Virus record (IMG/VR): IMGVR_UViG_3300006119_000054
Span: 1-26,867 of that record
Source: a virus
DNA length: 26,867 nt
Reading direction: 5' to 3' (one strand)
Position numbers and translations under genes: made by a program. Under the pieces are notes generated by a model. The model searched no databases. It was not told the origin of the DNA and saw only the letters and a program-made list of their open reading frames with translations. Position 1 is the first letter of the stretch; each line of letters starts with the position of its first letter. Below, piece after piece: positions 1 to 5,888 of this stretch.

Positions 1-50
1 CCCGTGTTGAGTGGGCTAAGTCGCAGGTGGAACAGCAAACCCTGTTTTAG
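1..50 (+). CDS. 3' end of an unidentified plus-strand gene (partial)
   Basis: Frame 3 is open from the window edge and ends at a TAG at 48-50, giving a charged tail (RVEWAKSQVEQQTLF). The mix of charged and polar residues looks like a real protein C-terminus, and the other two plus frames look less natural. It would converge on the leftward gene ending at 79, leaving only 28 bases between the two stops. With 15 residues no family can be assigned, and a chance open frame of this length is quite possible. Confidence 0.35.
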   Translation, partial: RVEWAKSQVEQQTLF

Positions 51-78
51 GCAAGGACTTGTTGTTTAGCCTCGTCAG

Positions 79-690
79 TTAGTTTCCAGAGGCGTGTTGG
101 TTTCCGTAAAAAGGGTGGCCTTGCTGTGCGCCGACCTTACCGGTTCCCTTTGGAACAGAAACGCCAGCAGCGGCCTCACGAGACTCACGATTTGCTGAAA
201 CCTGATAACGGTCGTTTAGGTCGTTATTAATTTCCTTAAGGTTTTTCTGTTCGTCTTTGATTTTGCCAACGACTTCCTTTGCCGCATCGAGGTGGTGTCC
301 GGCAAGAACGGCGTGAACTTTTCCTGTTAGACCATCCCCCGATTTGGAAGCGTGGTCATTGGCGGCGTCAATGTGATTTTGGAGTTTGCTTTTCAGCCCG
401 CTAATAGTGCTAACTGATTCATCGCGCATATTCTTAAGTTCGCTTTTAACGGCGGGGCGAGCGCGTACACCATAAGCCTCCGCCTCGGTATTATTAACCC
501 TTACGGCGTTTGGATACTTCTTTACTGCGGCATCAACTTTTTTGTTGTATTCGTGGATTTGGCTTTGGAGTTCATCGTGCCTTTTCATACCGTAGGCAAC
601 GGCTGCGCCAATTAAAACAGCGTTTTTGCTGACACGAGAGTAGATGCCTTGGTTGGCAAGAAGTTCGTCTGAAGAAAAGGCGTTGCTCAT
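79..690 (-). CDS. Hypothetical helical phage protein, 203 aa
   Basis: I do not recognise a family. A short hydrophobic patch (residues about 23-35, NAVLIGAAVAYGM) is followed by a long, highly charged helical region (about 36-165) rich in Lys, Asp, Glu and Asn that looks coiled-coil-like. The C-terminus is Gly-rich and carries GHPFYGNQ near residues 190-197. From memory, very similar motifs end several unrelated phage proteins, so it may be a small transferable tag or binding peptide. The ATG at 688-690 has no convincing Shine-Dalgarno sequence. A TATTAT box sits seven bases upstream of it, so the gene may be read from its own leaderless transcript rather than from the operon to its right, which ends 42 bases away. 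The hydrophobic patch is too short for a confident membrane span. Confidence 0.75.
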   Translation of the reverse strand: MSNAFSSDELLANQGIYSRVSKNAVLIGAAVAYGMKRHDELQSQIHEYNKKVDAAVKKYPNAVRVNNTEAEAYGVRARPAVKSELKNMRDESVSTISGLKSKLQNHIDAANDHASKSGDGLTGKVHAVLAGHHLDAAKEVVGKIKDEQKNLKEINNDLNDRYQVSANRESREAAAGVSVPKGTGKVGAQQGHPFYGNQHASGN

Positions 691-697
691 AGCCCCA

Positions 698-703
698 ATA
701 ATA
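698..703 (-). promoter_or_regulatory. Possible -10 box for a leaderless transcript
   Basis: On the minus strand TATTAT is followed by exactly seven bases and then the ATG of the 203-aa gene, which places the expected transcription start at or next to the A of the ATG. No TTGACA-like -35 is present; the bases at the right distance are AT-rich only. It matches two other SD-less starts in this window (at 4295 and 7288). It is a weak call on its own. Confidence 0.35.
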
Positions 704-732
704 GAGCCCGATTTAGATTTTTTTGATTTTGG

Positions 733-1212
733 TTATTCCCAAGAGTGCTTGGTTAATCCGAGTTCGTGGGCTTTGGTGGGGTTATCTTCTATCCACGAGT
801 TGTGGTGATTACAAACGAGGATAATCCCCGACATATCCAAGAGGTTCGCATCGCTTTGGCCCGACCGAGCGCGTGAAAGGATTTCGTGACCGTTTACATC
901 TCCGAAGCAAGGTGTTCCGATTATCTCTCTAACTGAACACTTCCAAGTCTCACGCTTGCCGAAGTGCTCGAGCATCGCCTCTCGGCGTTTGGTATTCACC
1001 TCACGGCGTTTGTCGCTTATGGGGTTGAGCCGAGTTCGCTTCATCTGCGTTGGCTTGCGTTCCAACGGCTTGCGCTTTAGGGCTTTGGTTTTCGTTTCAG
1101 CACTACGGCAGTTCTTACAACGAGGCAAGAACTTTTCTGGCTTGTCACGGCGAGGTATGAAGTCACTAGTAGGGAGCAGTTCCCTACACGAACCGCAACG
1201 CTTGATGTCCAC
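733..1212 (-). CDS. HNH-type nuclease-like protein with N-terminal zinc ribbon, 159 aa
   Basis: The N-terminus has two Cys pairs (CGSC near residues 6-9 and CKNC near 32-35) that would form a zinc ribbon. A very basic linker (about 40-80) follows, then an HNH-like C-terminal half: a Cys pair region (C..EIIGTPC), GHEILSRARSG, an Asn-rich turn, VCNHHNSWIEDNP and a closing AHELGL. The GHE and CNHHNSWIE elements supply the His/Asn/His residues expected of a beta-beta-alpha metal nuclease. It starts with GTG at 1212, whose first base overlaps the TAG of the upstream gene (TAGTG), so translation is probably coupled. Small HNH proteins of this kind are common in actinophages. Some assist packaging, others are homing-type nucleases; its place in a replication operon does not decide which. 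Confidence 0.72.
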   Translation of the reverse strand: MDIKRCGSCRELLPTSDFIPRRDKPEKFLPRCKNCRSAETKTKALKRKPLERKPTQMKRTRLNPISDKRREVNTKRREAMLEHFGKRETWKCSVREIIGTPCFGDVNGHEILSRARSGQSDANLLDMSGIILVCNHHNSWIEDNPTKAHELGLTKHSWE

Positions 1213-1748
1213 TACTTAGTGGTGTAGATAGCGTTATCGGTTGTGTAGATAGTTTGGACCGTCTTCTCGGCGGCCAAATACTTCGCTACTTCCGTTTGGA
1301 AAGCGGGGAGTTGTGAGGTGTTCTCAATCACGCTCAATCCAATAACTGTCAAACCCTCAAGTGCTTGTGCTTGTGCCGCAATCGCTTGGTTAAGGGTTTT
1401 GCTTGGTGAACCAATCGCATTGTTGAGTGCGTTTATATCTTCCGACAAACGAACGAAGTATTTGTTGGTGGTAGTGACATTGTTAGCGGCGAGTGCTTTC
1501 TGTGTATTGTTGTAATCCGCAAGAGTGTGCTTTTCAGCAACAACGAAAGTTGGCTTCCAAATCTTCCACATAGCCGCTTCTGCTTGTGCCTTTGTGGTGG
1601 TAGTAGTCGTTGGGCCAGAGGTGCTAATGACGCCAGCCGACATAAGAAGAATCGTTGCTACTAGAGCGAAGACCACTGCGGCGACCCACTTGGTCTTAGT
1701 GCTTAGTGCGAGGAATCGCTCGGATGGCTTGATAGGTGTAGTGGTCAT
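1212..1748 (-). CDS. Single-pass membrane protein with helical ectodomain, 178 aa
   Basis: A basic N-terminus (about residues 1-20, including STKTKW) is followed by one clear transmembrane segment (about 21-41, WVAAVVFALVATILLMSAGV) and a Thr-rich linker (TTTTTT). The remaining ~125 residues are polar, Ala/Asn-rich and probably helical. With the positive residues on the inside, the C-terminal domain should lie outside the membrane. It has no lipobox and no recognised domain. Its ATG overlaps the stop of the loader-like gene by four bases (ATGA), so it is co-translated with replication proteins, which is an odd place for a membrane protein. A superinfection-exclusion role or a membrane anchor for the replication complex are guesses only. 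Confidence 0.72.
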   Translation of the reverse strand: MTTTPIKPSERFLALSTKTKWVAAVVFALVATILLMSAGVISTSGPTTTTTTKAQAEAAMWKIWKPTFVVAEKHTLADYNNTQKALAANNVTTTNKYFVRLSEDINALNNAIGSPSKTLNQAIAAQAQALEGLTVIGLSVIENTSQLPAFQTEVAKYLAAEKTVQTIYTTDNAIYTTK

Positions 1749-2296
1749 TGTTCGCCCCTTGCTAGTGCGTTTTGGTTATTAGAACTTACCATAGTGATAC
1801 CCGGCACACTTACAGGCCCAGCCCCTAGAGCAAATCCACTGCTGAAAAGAACTTCGTTGTTGTTCTTCTCGGAGAACTCGTTATACATTTTGATAAATTG
1901 CGCTCGGACAGTTGAGGGATTATCCGTCTGGCAAATCTCCCACCAGCCGATTGCTTTTACGGTTTTGGAAATTGCTTCGTTCGACCAAGGTGGCCGTGAG
2001 AGGTTTTGCCAATTGTGTAATCCGTATCGCTCAACGGCATCTGCTACTTCGGCCCACGCTTCGTTGGCACTCATAGATAACACGCCAGCGATTTCAGCAC
2101 AGCGCTTTCGGATGCCCGCAATCGTGGGGTATCGCTCTTCTTTGAGAATCCAATCTTGGGCGGCCCTAAACACGAGCCCGACATCTAAGTCTCCGAGCAT
2201 CGCATTCCACATCTCCACCGTTTCAGCACTCATAGTGAGATTTGGAAACGCCGCCGATAGGAGAGCGCAAACTTTTGCTGTGTCAATCCGTTCCAT
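1745..2296 (-). CDS. G39P-like DnaB helicase loader/inhibitor, 183 aa
   Basis: The N-terminal half matches the pattern I know from the phage SPP1 G39P group: LLSAAFPNLTMSAETVEMW, then a W-x-x-M-L-x-D-L-D stretch, LVFRAAQDWI and the signature RYPTIAGIRKRCAEI near residues 55-70. G39P binds the replicative helicase and hands it to the origin-bound initiator. The C-terminal third is low-complexity and Gly/Ser/Asn-rich, which suits the flexible helicase-binding tail of that group. Its ATG overlaps the stop of the initiator gene (TAATG at 2294-2298), so loader and initiator are translationally coupled, as expected for partners. No DnaB or DnaC homologue is visible in the window, so it may recruit a host helicase or one encoded elsewhere. 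Confidence 0.7.
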   Translation of the reverse strand: MERIDTAKVCALLSAAFPNLTMSAETVEMWNAMLGDLDVGLVFRAAQDWILKEERYPTIAGIRKRCAEIAGVLSMSANEAWAEVADAVERYGLHNWQNLSRPPWSNEAISKTVKAIGWWEICQTDNPSTVRAQFIKMYNEFSEKNNNEVLFSSGFALGAGPVSVPGITMVSSNNQNALARGEQ

Positions 2297-3078
2297 TATT
2301 CGCCCCTCTGTAGGAACTCTTCGATACCGCTAAAGCCCTTTGGCTTCTTGGTGTCGGTCTTTAGACCCTCACCGTCAGAAAGATAATCTTTCCAGCGTTG
2401 CTTAGGGCCGAAGAAAGTCGAGGCGTGGAGTGTGTATTCGATTTCCTTGCCTTTTCTGAAAGCGGCATAATTTACAACTGCTTCTCTCAATTCTGCTGGT
2501 GATACCCCAGAGCGAAGTACGGACTTTAGTGCTTGTAGTGCTGCCGAGCGACCTACCTTGCGGGGGTATATTTCCCAAAGGTCGTTGAAGACAGATTCGT
2601 ATTCCGATTCCTTTTTTGCTTTCTCCGCTTTTTTAGAAGCGGGGGAAGTACTTTTAGTACTTTCTTTCTGTTTATTTATATAAAGAGGTGAGTCCTCTTC
2701 AGAAGGGACGAAATGTCCACCTATTCGGACAGGATGTCCACCTATTCGGACAAAATGTCCACCTATTTCTTCCTCTTCGGGAACAAAATCCGGGGTGATA
2801 TCCACATCAGTTTGTGGGAAAAGAAACTCATATTCGGCCACTCTGCGACCTGATGCGGGGCGCAATAAACGCAAGAATCCATCTTCGACCATTTGTGCTT
2901 TTGCGCGCTGAACTGATTTGGTTGAGCAGCGACACAACTTCGCAAGATTTTCGTCAGCGATGAAGAGCCGGTGGTTGTAAGTGTCGTTTTCGATATTGCC
3001 GAGTCGTAGGTGAATTAGAAACATAGTCCCGGTGTAGGGGGAGTGCTTTTCTACGTATGCTCTGCCAGCATCACTCAT
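2296..3078 (-). CDS. Winged-helix replication initiator (lambda O / DnaD-like), 260 aa
   Basis: The probable start is the ATG at 3076-3078, preceded by a good SD (AAAGGAATTACCT); an in-frame GTG 36 bases upstream has a poor one. Residues about 10-100 form a winged helix-turn-helix, with the recognition region near ADENLAKLCRCSTKSVQRAK and a wing around RPASGRRVAEYEF. A low-complexity linker holds an imperfect triple repeat built on IGGHFVR. The C-terminal domain (about 165-235) has LWEIYPRKVGRSAALQALK, LREAVVNYAAF and HASTFFGPKQRWKDYL, a pattern I know from the C-terminus of many phage replication proteins. The linker repeat is encoded by near-identical 21-bp DNA repeats, which suggests that the origin lies inside the gene, as in lambda O. 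The helicase-loader-like gene follows immediately. Confidence 0.8.
   Translation of the reverse strand: MSDAGRAYVEKHSPYTGTMFLIHLRLGNIENDTYNHRLFIADENLAKLCRCSTKSVQRAKAQMVEDGFLRLLRPASGRRVAEYEFLFPQTDVDITPDFVPEEEEIGGHFVRIGGHPVRIGGHFVPSEEDSPLYINKQKESTKSTSPASKKAEKAKKESEYESVFNDLWEIYPRKVGRSAALQALKSVLRSGVSPAELREAVVNYAAFRKGKEIEYTLHASTFFGPKQRWKDYLSDGEGLKTDTKKPKGFSGIEEFLQRGE
2646..2760. other. Candidate replication origin inside the initiator gene
   Basis: Reading in the direction of the gene, three iteron-like palindromes (2760 to 2706) are followed by an inverted repeat AAGAGG/CCTCTT (2683-2699). Then comes an AT-rich stretch (2661-2684, almost all A and T) and a second perfect inverted repeat AAGTACT-TTT-AGTACTT (2646-2662). 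The order of DNA-binding-domain codons, iterons, AT-rich DNA and C-terminal codons is the order found in the lambda O gene and its origin. The origin role is an inference; the sequence elements are directly visible. Confidence 0.6.
2706..2760. repeat. Three 13-bp palindromic iterons at 21-bp period
   Basis: GGAC-N5-GTCC occurs at 2706-2718, 2727-2739 and 2748-2760, each exactly 21 bp from the next, about two helical turns. The surrounding unit is repeated nearly exactly: ATGTCCACCTATTCGGAC at 2713-2730 and 2734-2751, and its first 13 bases at 2755-2767. Third codon positions are conserved too, so the constraint appears to be on the DNA and not only on the IGGH protein repeat. Confidence 0.8.
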
Positions 3079-3163
3079 AGGTAATTCCTTTGTTAGTTCT
3101 AGAGGCAAAGACACTACCCTGCCGAGAAGGGCCAGCGCACGGCTTATTTGGGCCTAAAAAGCC

Positions 3164-3200
3164 AAAAACCCCCGGAGTGGTATCTCCGAGGGCTTTTGGT
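3164..3200 (-). terminator. Rho-independent terminator after the ATPase gene
   Basis: Arms at 3169-3177 and 3184-3192 pair with one mismatch around a six-base loop (GGAG/CTCC core plus CCC/GGG). On the minus strand the hairpin is followed by GTTTTTGG (the A-run at 3164-3168 read in reverse), giving a usable U-tract just past the stop of the ATPase gene. The opposite side also has a short T-run (3194-3197). A smaller hairpin (CGCCT-ACAA-AGGCG, 3208-3221) lies between it and the gene. The gap 3079-3239 holds nothing else except a GGCTT/AAGCC repeat (3141-3163). A promoter for the initiator operon should lie in 3079-3160, but I see no convincing -35/-10 pair. Confidence 0.7.
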
Positions 3201-3239
3201 TCTAGAACGCCTACAAAGGCGATTTAGGGGGGTATGCGC

Positions 3240-4154
3240 CTATTCTGGCACTACCTCTGCTGAAACCTTTGCCTTGGTCTTAGCGATTTTGTTCAGAAGA
3301 GCGTCGGCTTCTTCGTAGCGAGACTCTGGCAAGTTGGCTACTTTGGGGAAGTTGCCCTCGGCCCACAAGCCCTTGAGAACCTCACGCTGTTCGGGGGTGA
3401 GTTGGCGAATCTTGCTGTCGAGAACATCACGCTGGGTAGCGGTGATGATTGGGTCGCCCGACTTGAGCCAAGTCAAGAACTCGTTTGCGCCATCAACGCC
3501 CTTGTTCGGTGGGAACACCTTGTCGGCCAAAGACTCACAACGGGTCTTACCGATAATCGTGCGGTGGTCGGTGTCCATCTCAACTACGAGGGTGAACTCA
3601 TACTCAATTCCGTCACGCTGTTGTGGTGCTAGACCAACTTTCTTCGGTGAGGTGCGACCGGTGCGCTCGTCTTTCTCCAAAGTCCACTCGGTCTTAGAAC
3701 GCATAGTGGCGATGATGTGACCGTTGAAGTTCAGAATCGCATCAACCATCTGTTGCTGAATTGGCGTAGCGACTTTCCAACCGGCGAAAGAGTTGCCCTT
3801 TGCCGCCGCACCTGCTTGGTCAACAAGTTCGAGCAATCCGCCTTGACCGTTGTAGAAGTGAGTCAAGGAGTCAACAACTACGCAAGCGTAGCCTTCTGCT
3901 TCAGCAGCCTTGAGTGCCTCAATCAAACGGTTTGGGTGGTAGGGGGCAGACATCGTAAGTGAGTCAAACTCAAATCGGTCGGCGTATAACTTCGCGCTAT
4001 CGCGCTCGGTGTCAATAACGGCAATCTTTCCACCCTCGGCAAGTGTGGTAGCCCACAACAAAGCCGAGTAGGTTTTGCCTGACCCAGAGGGTCCTGTCAC
4101 AGCGATTCGGGCCTTTGCTTCGGCCTTTACCGCCTTGGTAAATAATGAACTCAT
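3240..4154 (-). CDS. RecA-fold/AAA ATPase, phage recombination-associated (AAA_24, Sak-like), 304 aa
   Basis: The Walker A motif GPSGSGKT lies near residues 21-28. A Walker B-like strand (ACVVVDS) is near 90-96, followed by an acidic/aromatic region and a Gln-rich turn (TPIQQQM) typical of RecA-like sensors. The middle (about 145-205) reads IIATMRSKTEW, then KVGLAPQQRDGIEYEFTLV, a pattern characteristic of the phage AAA_24 ATPase group often annotated as nucleotide-binding or Sak3/Sak4-like. Such proteins act with single-strand DNA-binding or annealing proteins in phage recombination and repair. The ATG at 4152-4154 is chosen because AAAGGTGA lies just upstream; an in-frame GTG three codons earlier would overlap that SD. 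A strong promoter precedes it and a terminator follows, so it appears to be a one-gene unit. Confidence 0.8.
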   Translation of the reverse strand: MSSLFTKAVKAEAKARIAVTGPSGSGKTYSALLWATTLAEGGKIAVIDTERDSAKLYADRFEFDSLTMSAPYHPNRLIEALKAAEAEGYACVVVDSLTHFYNGQGGLLELVDQAGAAAKGNSFAGWKVATPIQQQMVDAILNFNGHIIATMRSKTEWTLEKDERTGRTSPKKVGLAPQQRDGIEYEFTLVVEMDTDHRTIIGKTRCESLADKVFPPNKGVDGANEFLTWLKSGDPIITATQRDVLDSKIRQLTPEQREVLKGLWAEGNFPKVANLPESRYEEADALLNKIAKTKAKVSAEVVPE

Positions 4155-4201
4155 TTGGTTCACCTTTCATCTATTACTCAACAATTACTACGAGTGGTGA
4201 A

Positions 4202-4229
4202 ATCTTACCAGAATCTATAGCCGTGTCAA
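4202..4229 (-). promoter_or_regulatory. Leftward promoter, TTGACA-N16-TAAGAT
   Basis: On the minus strand a perfect -35 (TTGACA, complement of 4224-4229) is followed after 16 bases by TAAGAT (complement of 4202-4207). Transcription would start near 4195, leaving a leader of about 40 bases with the AAAGGTGA SD before the ATPase ATG. The hexamers are identical to those of the promoter before the holin-like gene at 6925-6954. It is probably read by the host's housekeeping sigma factor. Confidence 0.72.
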
Positions 4230-4240
4230 GTCAAAAAAAG

Positions 4241-4292
4241 CCCTAAATTGCAAGGGTTCTTGCTATGTCACACCCTTTATACTAAACTAGGG
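4241..4292. repeat. CCCT/AGGG repeats around the divergent promoters (possible operator)
   Basis: CCCT (4241-4244), AGGG (4253-4256), CCCT (4273-4276) and AGGG (4289-4292) alternate through the control region. AAGGGT (4252-4257) and ACCCTT (4272-4277) form a perfect inverted repeat over the expected -35 zone of the rightward promoter, and AGGGTT is a direct repeat at 4253-4258 and 4289-4294. This is the kind of arrangement a repressor could use, but four-base cores are short and no repressor gene is visible in the window. Confidence 0.35.
4255..4283 (+). promoter_or_regulatory. Rightward early promoter, -10 TATACT
   Basis: TATACT at 4278-4283 is a near-perfect -10 box. The hexamer 17 bases upstream (4255-4260, GGTTCT) is a poor -35. 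The start would be near 4290, only about five bases before the ATG at 4295. No SD exists in that space, so the first gene of the operon is probably translated from a leaderless or very short-leader mRNA. Confidence 0.55.
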
Positions 4293-4294
4293 TT

Positions 4295-4810
4295 ATGGAA
4301 GCGATGACCAAGACCATTAGCCAAGAGGTTCTCAACGAACTTGCTCTTACGCCGGTGCTTGAGTCTGCTACGCCCAATCGCTACAAGGGCAAGTGTGCTG
4401 GTTGCGGTGCGAAAGTTGCTGAAGCCGAGGGCGCATACGCCAACGGTTCGACTTGGTGCGCCGTAGCACTCGTGAGCCGAGAGTTCGGATACATCTGCCC
4501 GAACGCCAATGGCATCATCGAGCAAGTATCAGCACAACACGAAATCAATCGGGCTCGTGAGGTTGAGGTTGCTGCGAAGAACGAGGCTATCTCTGCCGAG
4601 GCAGAAGCCCGCCGAATTGCTTACGCCGAATCTGATGAGGGTAAGGCCGAGGTTGCTGCACGCAAGGCTAAGGCCGCCGAACTCAAGAAGAACGGCCTAA
4701 AGATTTGTCGCCGTTGCGGTGGTGCTGGTGAAGCCGACAAGTGGCTTAACACAGGTCGTGTTTGCTATGGGTGCGGTGGTAGTGGATACATCACACCCGA
4801 AGTGCTATAG
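4295..4810 (+). CDS. Protein with two zinc sites, the second DnaJ-like, 171 aa
   Basis: The N-terminal third contains CAGCGAKVAEAEG with further Cys residues (TWCAVAL, YICP), suggesting a first zinc site. Residues about 75-130 are Ala/Glu/Arg-rich and look like one long helix or coiled coil. The C-terminus has CRRCGGAGEADKW and CYGCGGSGYI, two CxxCGGxG motifs as in the cysteine-rich zinc domain of DnaJ, but with no J domain. It is the first gene of the rightward operon. The ATG at 4295 has no SD; an alternative ATG at 4304 has GGAAG only two bases away, which is too close. It may be a chaperone-like or nucleic-acid-binding adaptor. The function is unknown. Confidence 0.75.
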   Translation: MEAMTKTISQEVLNELALTPVLESATPNRYKGKCAGCGAKVAEAEGAYANGSTWCAVALVSREFGYICPNANGIIEQVSAQHEINRAREVEVAAKNEAISAEAEARRIAYAESDEGKAEVAARKAKAAELKKNGLKICRRCGGAGEADKWLNTGRVCYGCGGSGYITPEVL

Positions 4811-4841
4811 TAGAGTTTAGTTATTGAGTAATAGGAGTGGT

Positions 4842-5228
4842 ATGGAAGTTATCCGTGAGTTTGGTGCTGACTTGGCTTTTGCCGGTCTAGACACTATTGG
4901 TATGTCGGCGCGGGGTGTAAATCTCACCGGGCGTGACGAGATTGTAGTTTCGGTTGCCGATGGTGAATGGCGAGCCGAGATTGGTGGCTTTGTATCGGTT
5001 GAGCAAGCCGAGGCCGCTATGAGTATGGTCCACCAAGGAAGCCTCGTTCGAGACATAGTTGGTGAAAACAACAAGAATCGTTTTGACTTTGCCGTTGGCG
5101 TTCTCAAGATGATTGCTGACCAATCGTATGTGTTGCCTACGCCCGCTAAGGACAGCGAGTTAGATGACGCTTTGACCGAGAGTATCCTTGAGGATATTTT
5201 CGTTGAGCGTATGTCGGAGATGGAGTAG
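4842..5228 (+). CDS. Hypothetical acidic early protein, 128 aa
   Basis: I do not recognise a family. The ATG at 4842 is preceded by AGGAG at a good distance; the longer reading from a TTG at 4824 would include the SD in the gene. The sequence is mixed alpha/beta. It has a strand-rich middle (EIVVSVADGEWRAEIGG), then VSVEQAEAAM, and an acidic C-terminal helix (ELDDALTESILEDIF). The phrase F-x-S-x-EQA-x-A also occurs in the next gene, so the two may share a small fold. It is the second gene of the early operon, 31 bases after the zinc-site gene and two bases before the next. Confidence 0.7.
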   Translation: MEVIREFGADLAFAGLDTIGMSARGVNLTGRDEIVVSVADGEWRAEIGGFVSVEQAEAAMSMVHQGSLVRDIVGENNKNRFDFAVGVLKMIADQSYVLPTPAKDSELDDALTESILEDIFVERMSEME

Positions 5229-5230
5229 TT

Positions 5231-5515
5231 ATGTCAGACAACTTTTGGACCAAGCGTGATTACGAGTTCCTAGACGAACGAGGTGCTGATTACTTCGTTC
5301 ACGATGAGGGCGTGTTTGCTTTCCAAGCGTTCCGTATTTCGGAGAGCAATCCATACTTCGTATCCTTTGACCGAATTGATGCTGGTAAGTCGGCAAAGGT
5401 AGGTGACTTCGATTCCCTAGAGCAAGCACAGGCGTTTATTGAATACGCTCGCCGCAAGGGGAACTTCTACACTTCACCAGCAGGTTTCGTATCAAAGAAA
5501 AAGGAGAATAACTAA
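5231..5515 (+). CDS. Hypothetical small early protein, 94 aa
   Basis: No family is recognised. It has an acidic, aromatic N-terminus (FWTKRDYEFLDERGADYF), a central beta-like part, FDSLEQAQAFIEYARRKG near residues 60-77, and a basic tail (SKKKENN). GGAG from the end of the previous gene serves as SD five bases before the ATG. Its stop overlaps the ATG of the next gene (TAATG), so it is translationally coupled in the operon. The EQA-containing segment resembles one in the preceding protein. Confidence 0.7.
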   Translation: MSDNFWTKRDYEFLDERGADYFVHDEGVFAFQAFRISESNPYFVSFDRIDAGKSAKVGDFDSLEQAQAFIEYARRKGNFYTSPAGFVSKKKENN

Positions 5516-5877
5516 TGGGGCTTTCACTCCAAGTAGATGACAGGCAGTATTGGAAGAGCACATACTCGGCTTTCGGAGAGTTCCGTAGAGAGGTAGAGCG
5601 AGCGAGTGGAATCACCACCGAGTCGCTTCTCGACAAGGGGTTCACCGAGGCTAATGTTCAGGGTCTATGGGCCGAGAAGCCTAGAGAGCCACTAGCGTTC
5701 TTGTTCATTCACTCTGACTGTGACGGAGTTATTGAGGCCGAAGATGCCGAGGTCTTGGCTAATCGCCTTGAGGGTCTGCTTCCGAACTTTAGTGAGGATT
5801 GGACTGAAGATGTTGAGGTGTTCATTGACACGCTTCGTGCCGCCGTTGATACCGGGCAACAAGTTGAGTTTTGGTAA
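5515..5877 (+). CDS. Conserved actinophage-type protein with HSDCDG motif, 120 aa
   Basis: It begins MGLSLQVDDRQYW and has the core FLFIHSDCDGVIEAEDAEVL near residues 62-81, followed by a Leu-rich helix. From memory, a family of small actinophage and actinobacterial proteins shares this start and the H-S-D-C-D-G-x-I-x-x-x-x-A core; its function is unknown. The D-C-D-G-V-I-E-A-E-D segment looks like a shortened EF-hand-type acidic loop, so metal binding is possible. It overlaps the previous gene by one base and is followed by the Gam-like gene, whose SD starts at its stop codon. Confidence 0.7.
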   Translation: MGLSLQVDDRQYWKSTYSAFGEFRREVERASGITTESLLDKGFTEANVQGLWAEKPREPLAFLFIHSDCDGVIEAEDAEVLANRLEGLLPNFSEDWTEDVEVFIDTLRAAVDTGQQVEFW

Positions 5878-5888
5878 AGGAGATACAG

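Noticed and set aside
1794-2333. Long plus-strand open frame (179 codons) opposite the loader-like gene
   Set aside because: It lies antisense to a well-supported coupled gene, has no SD, and its protein has an unnatural composition.
3334-3962. Several plus-strand open frames opposite the ATPase gene
   Set aside because: The ATPase gene has clear Walker motifs and family phrases; the opposite frames are shadows with no SD and overlap each other.
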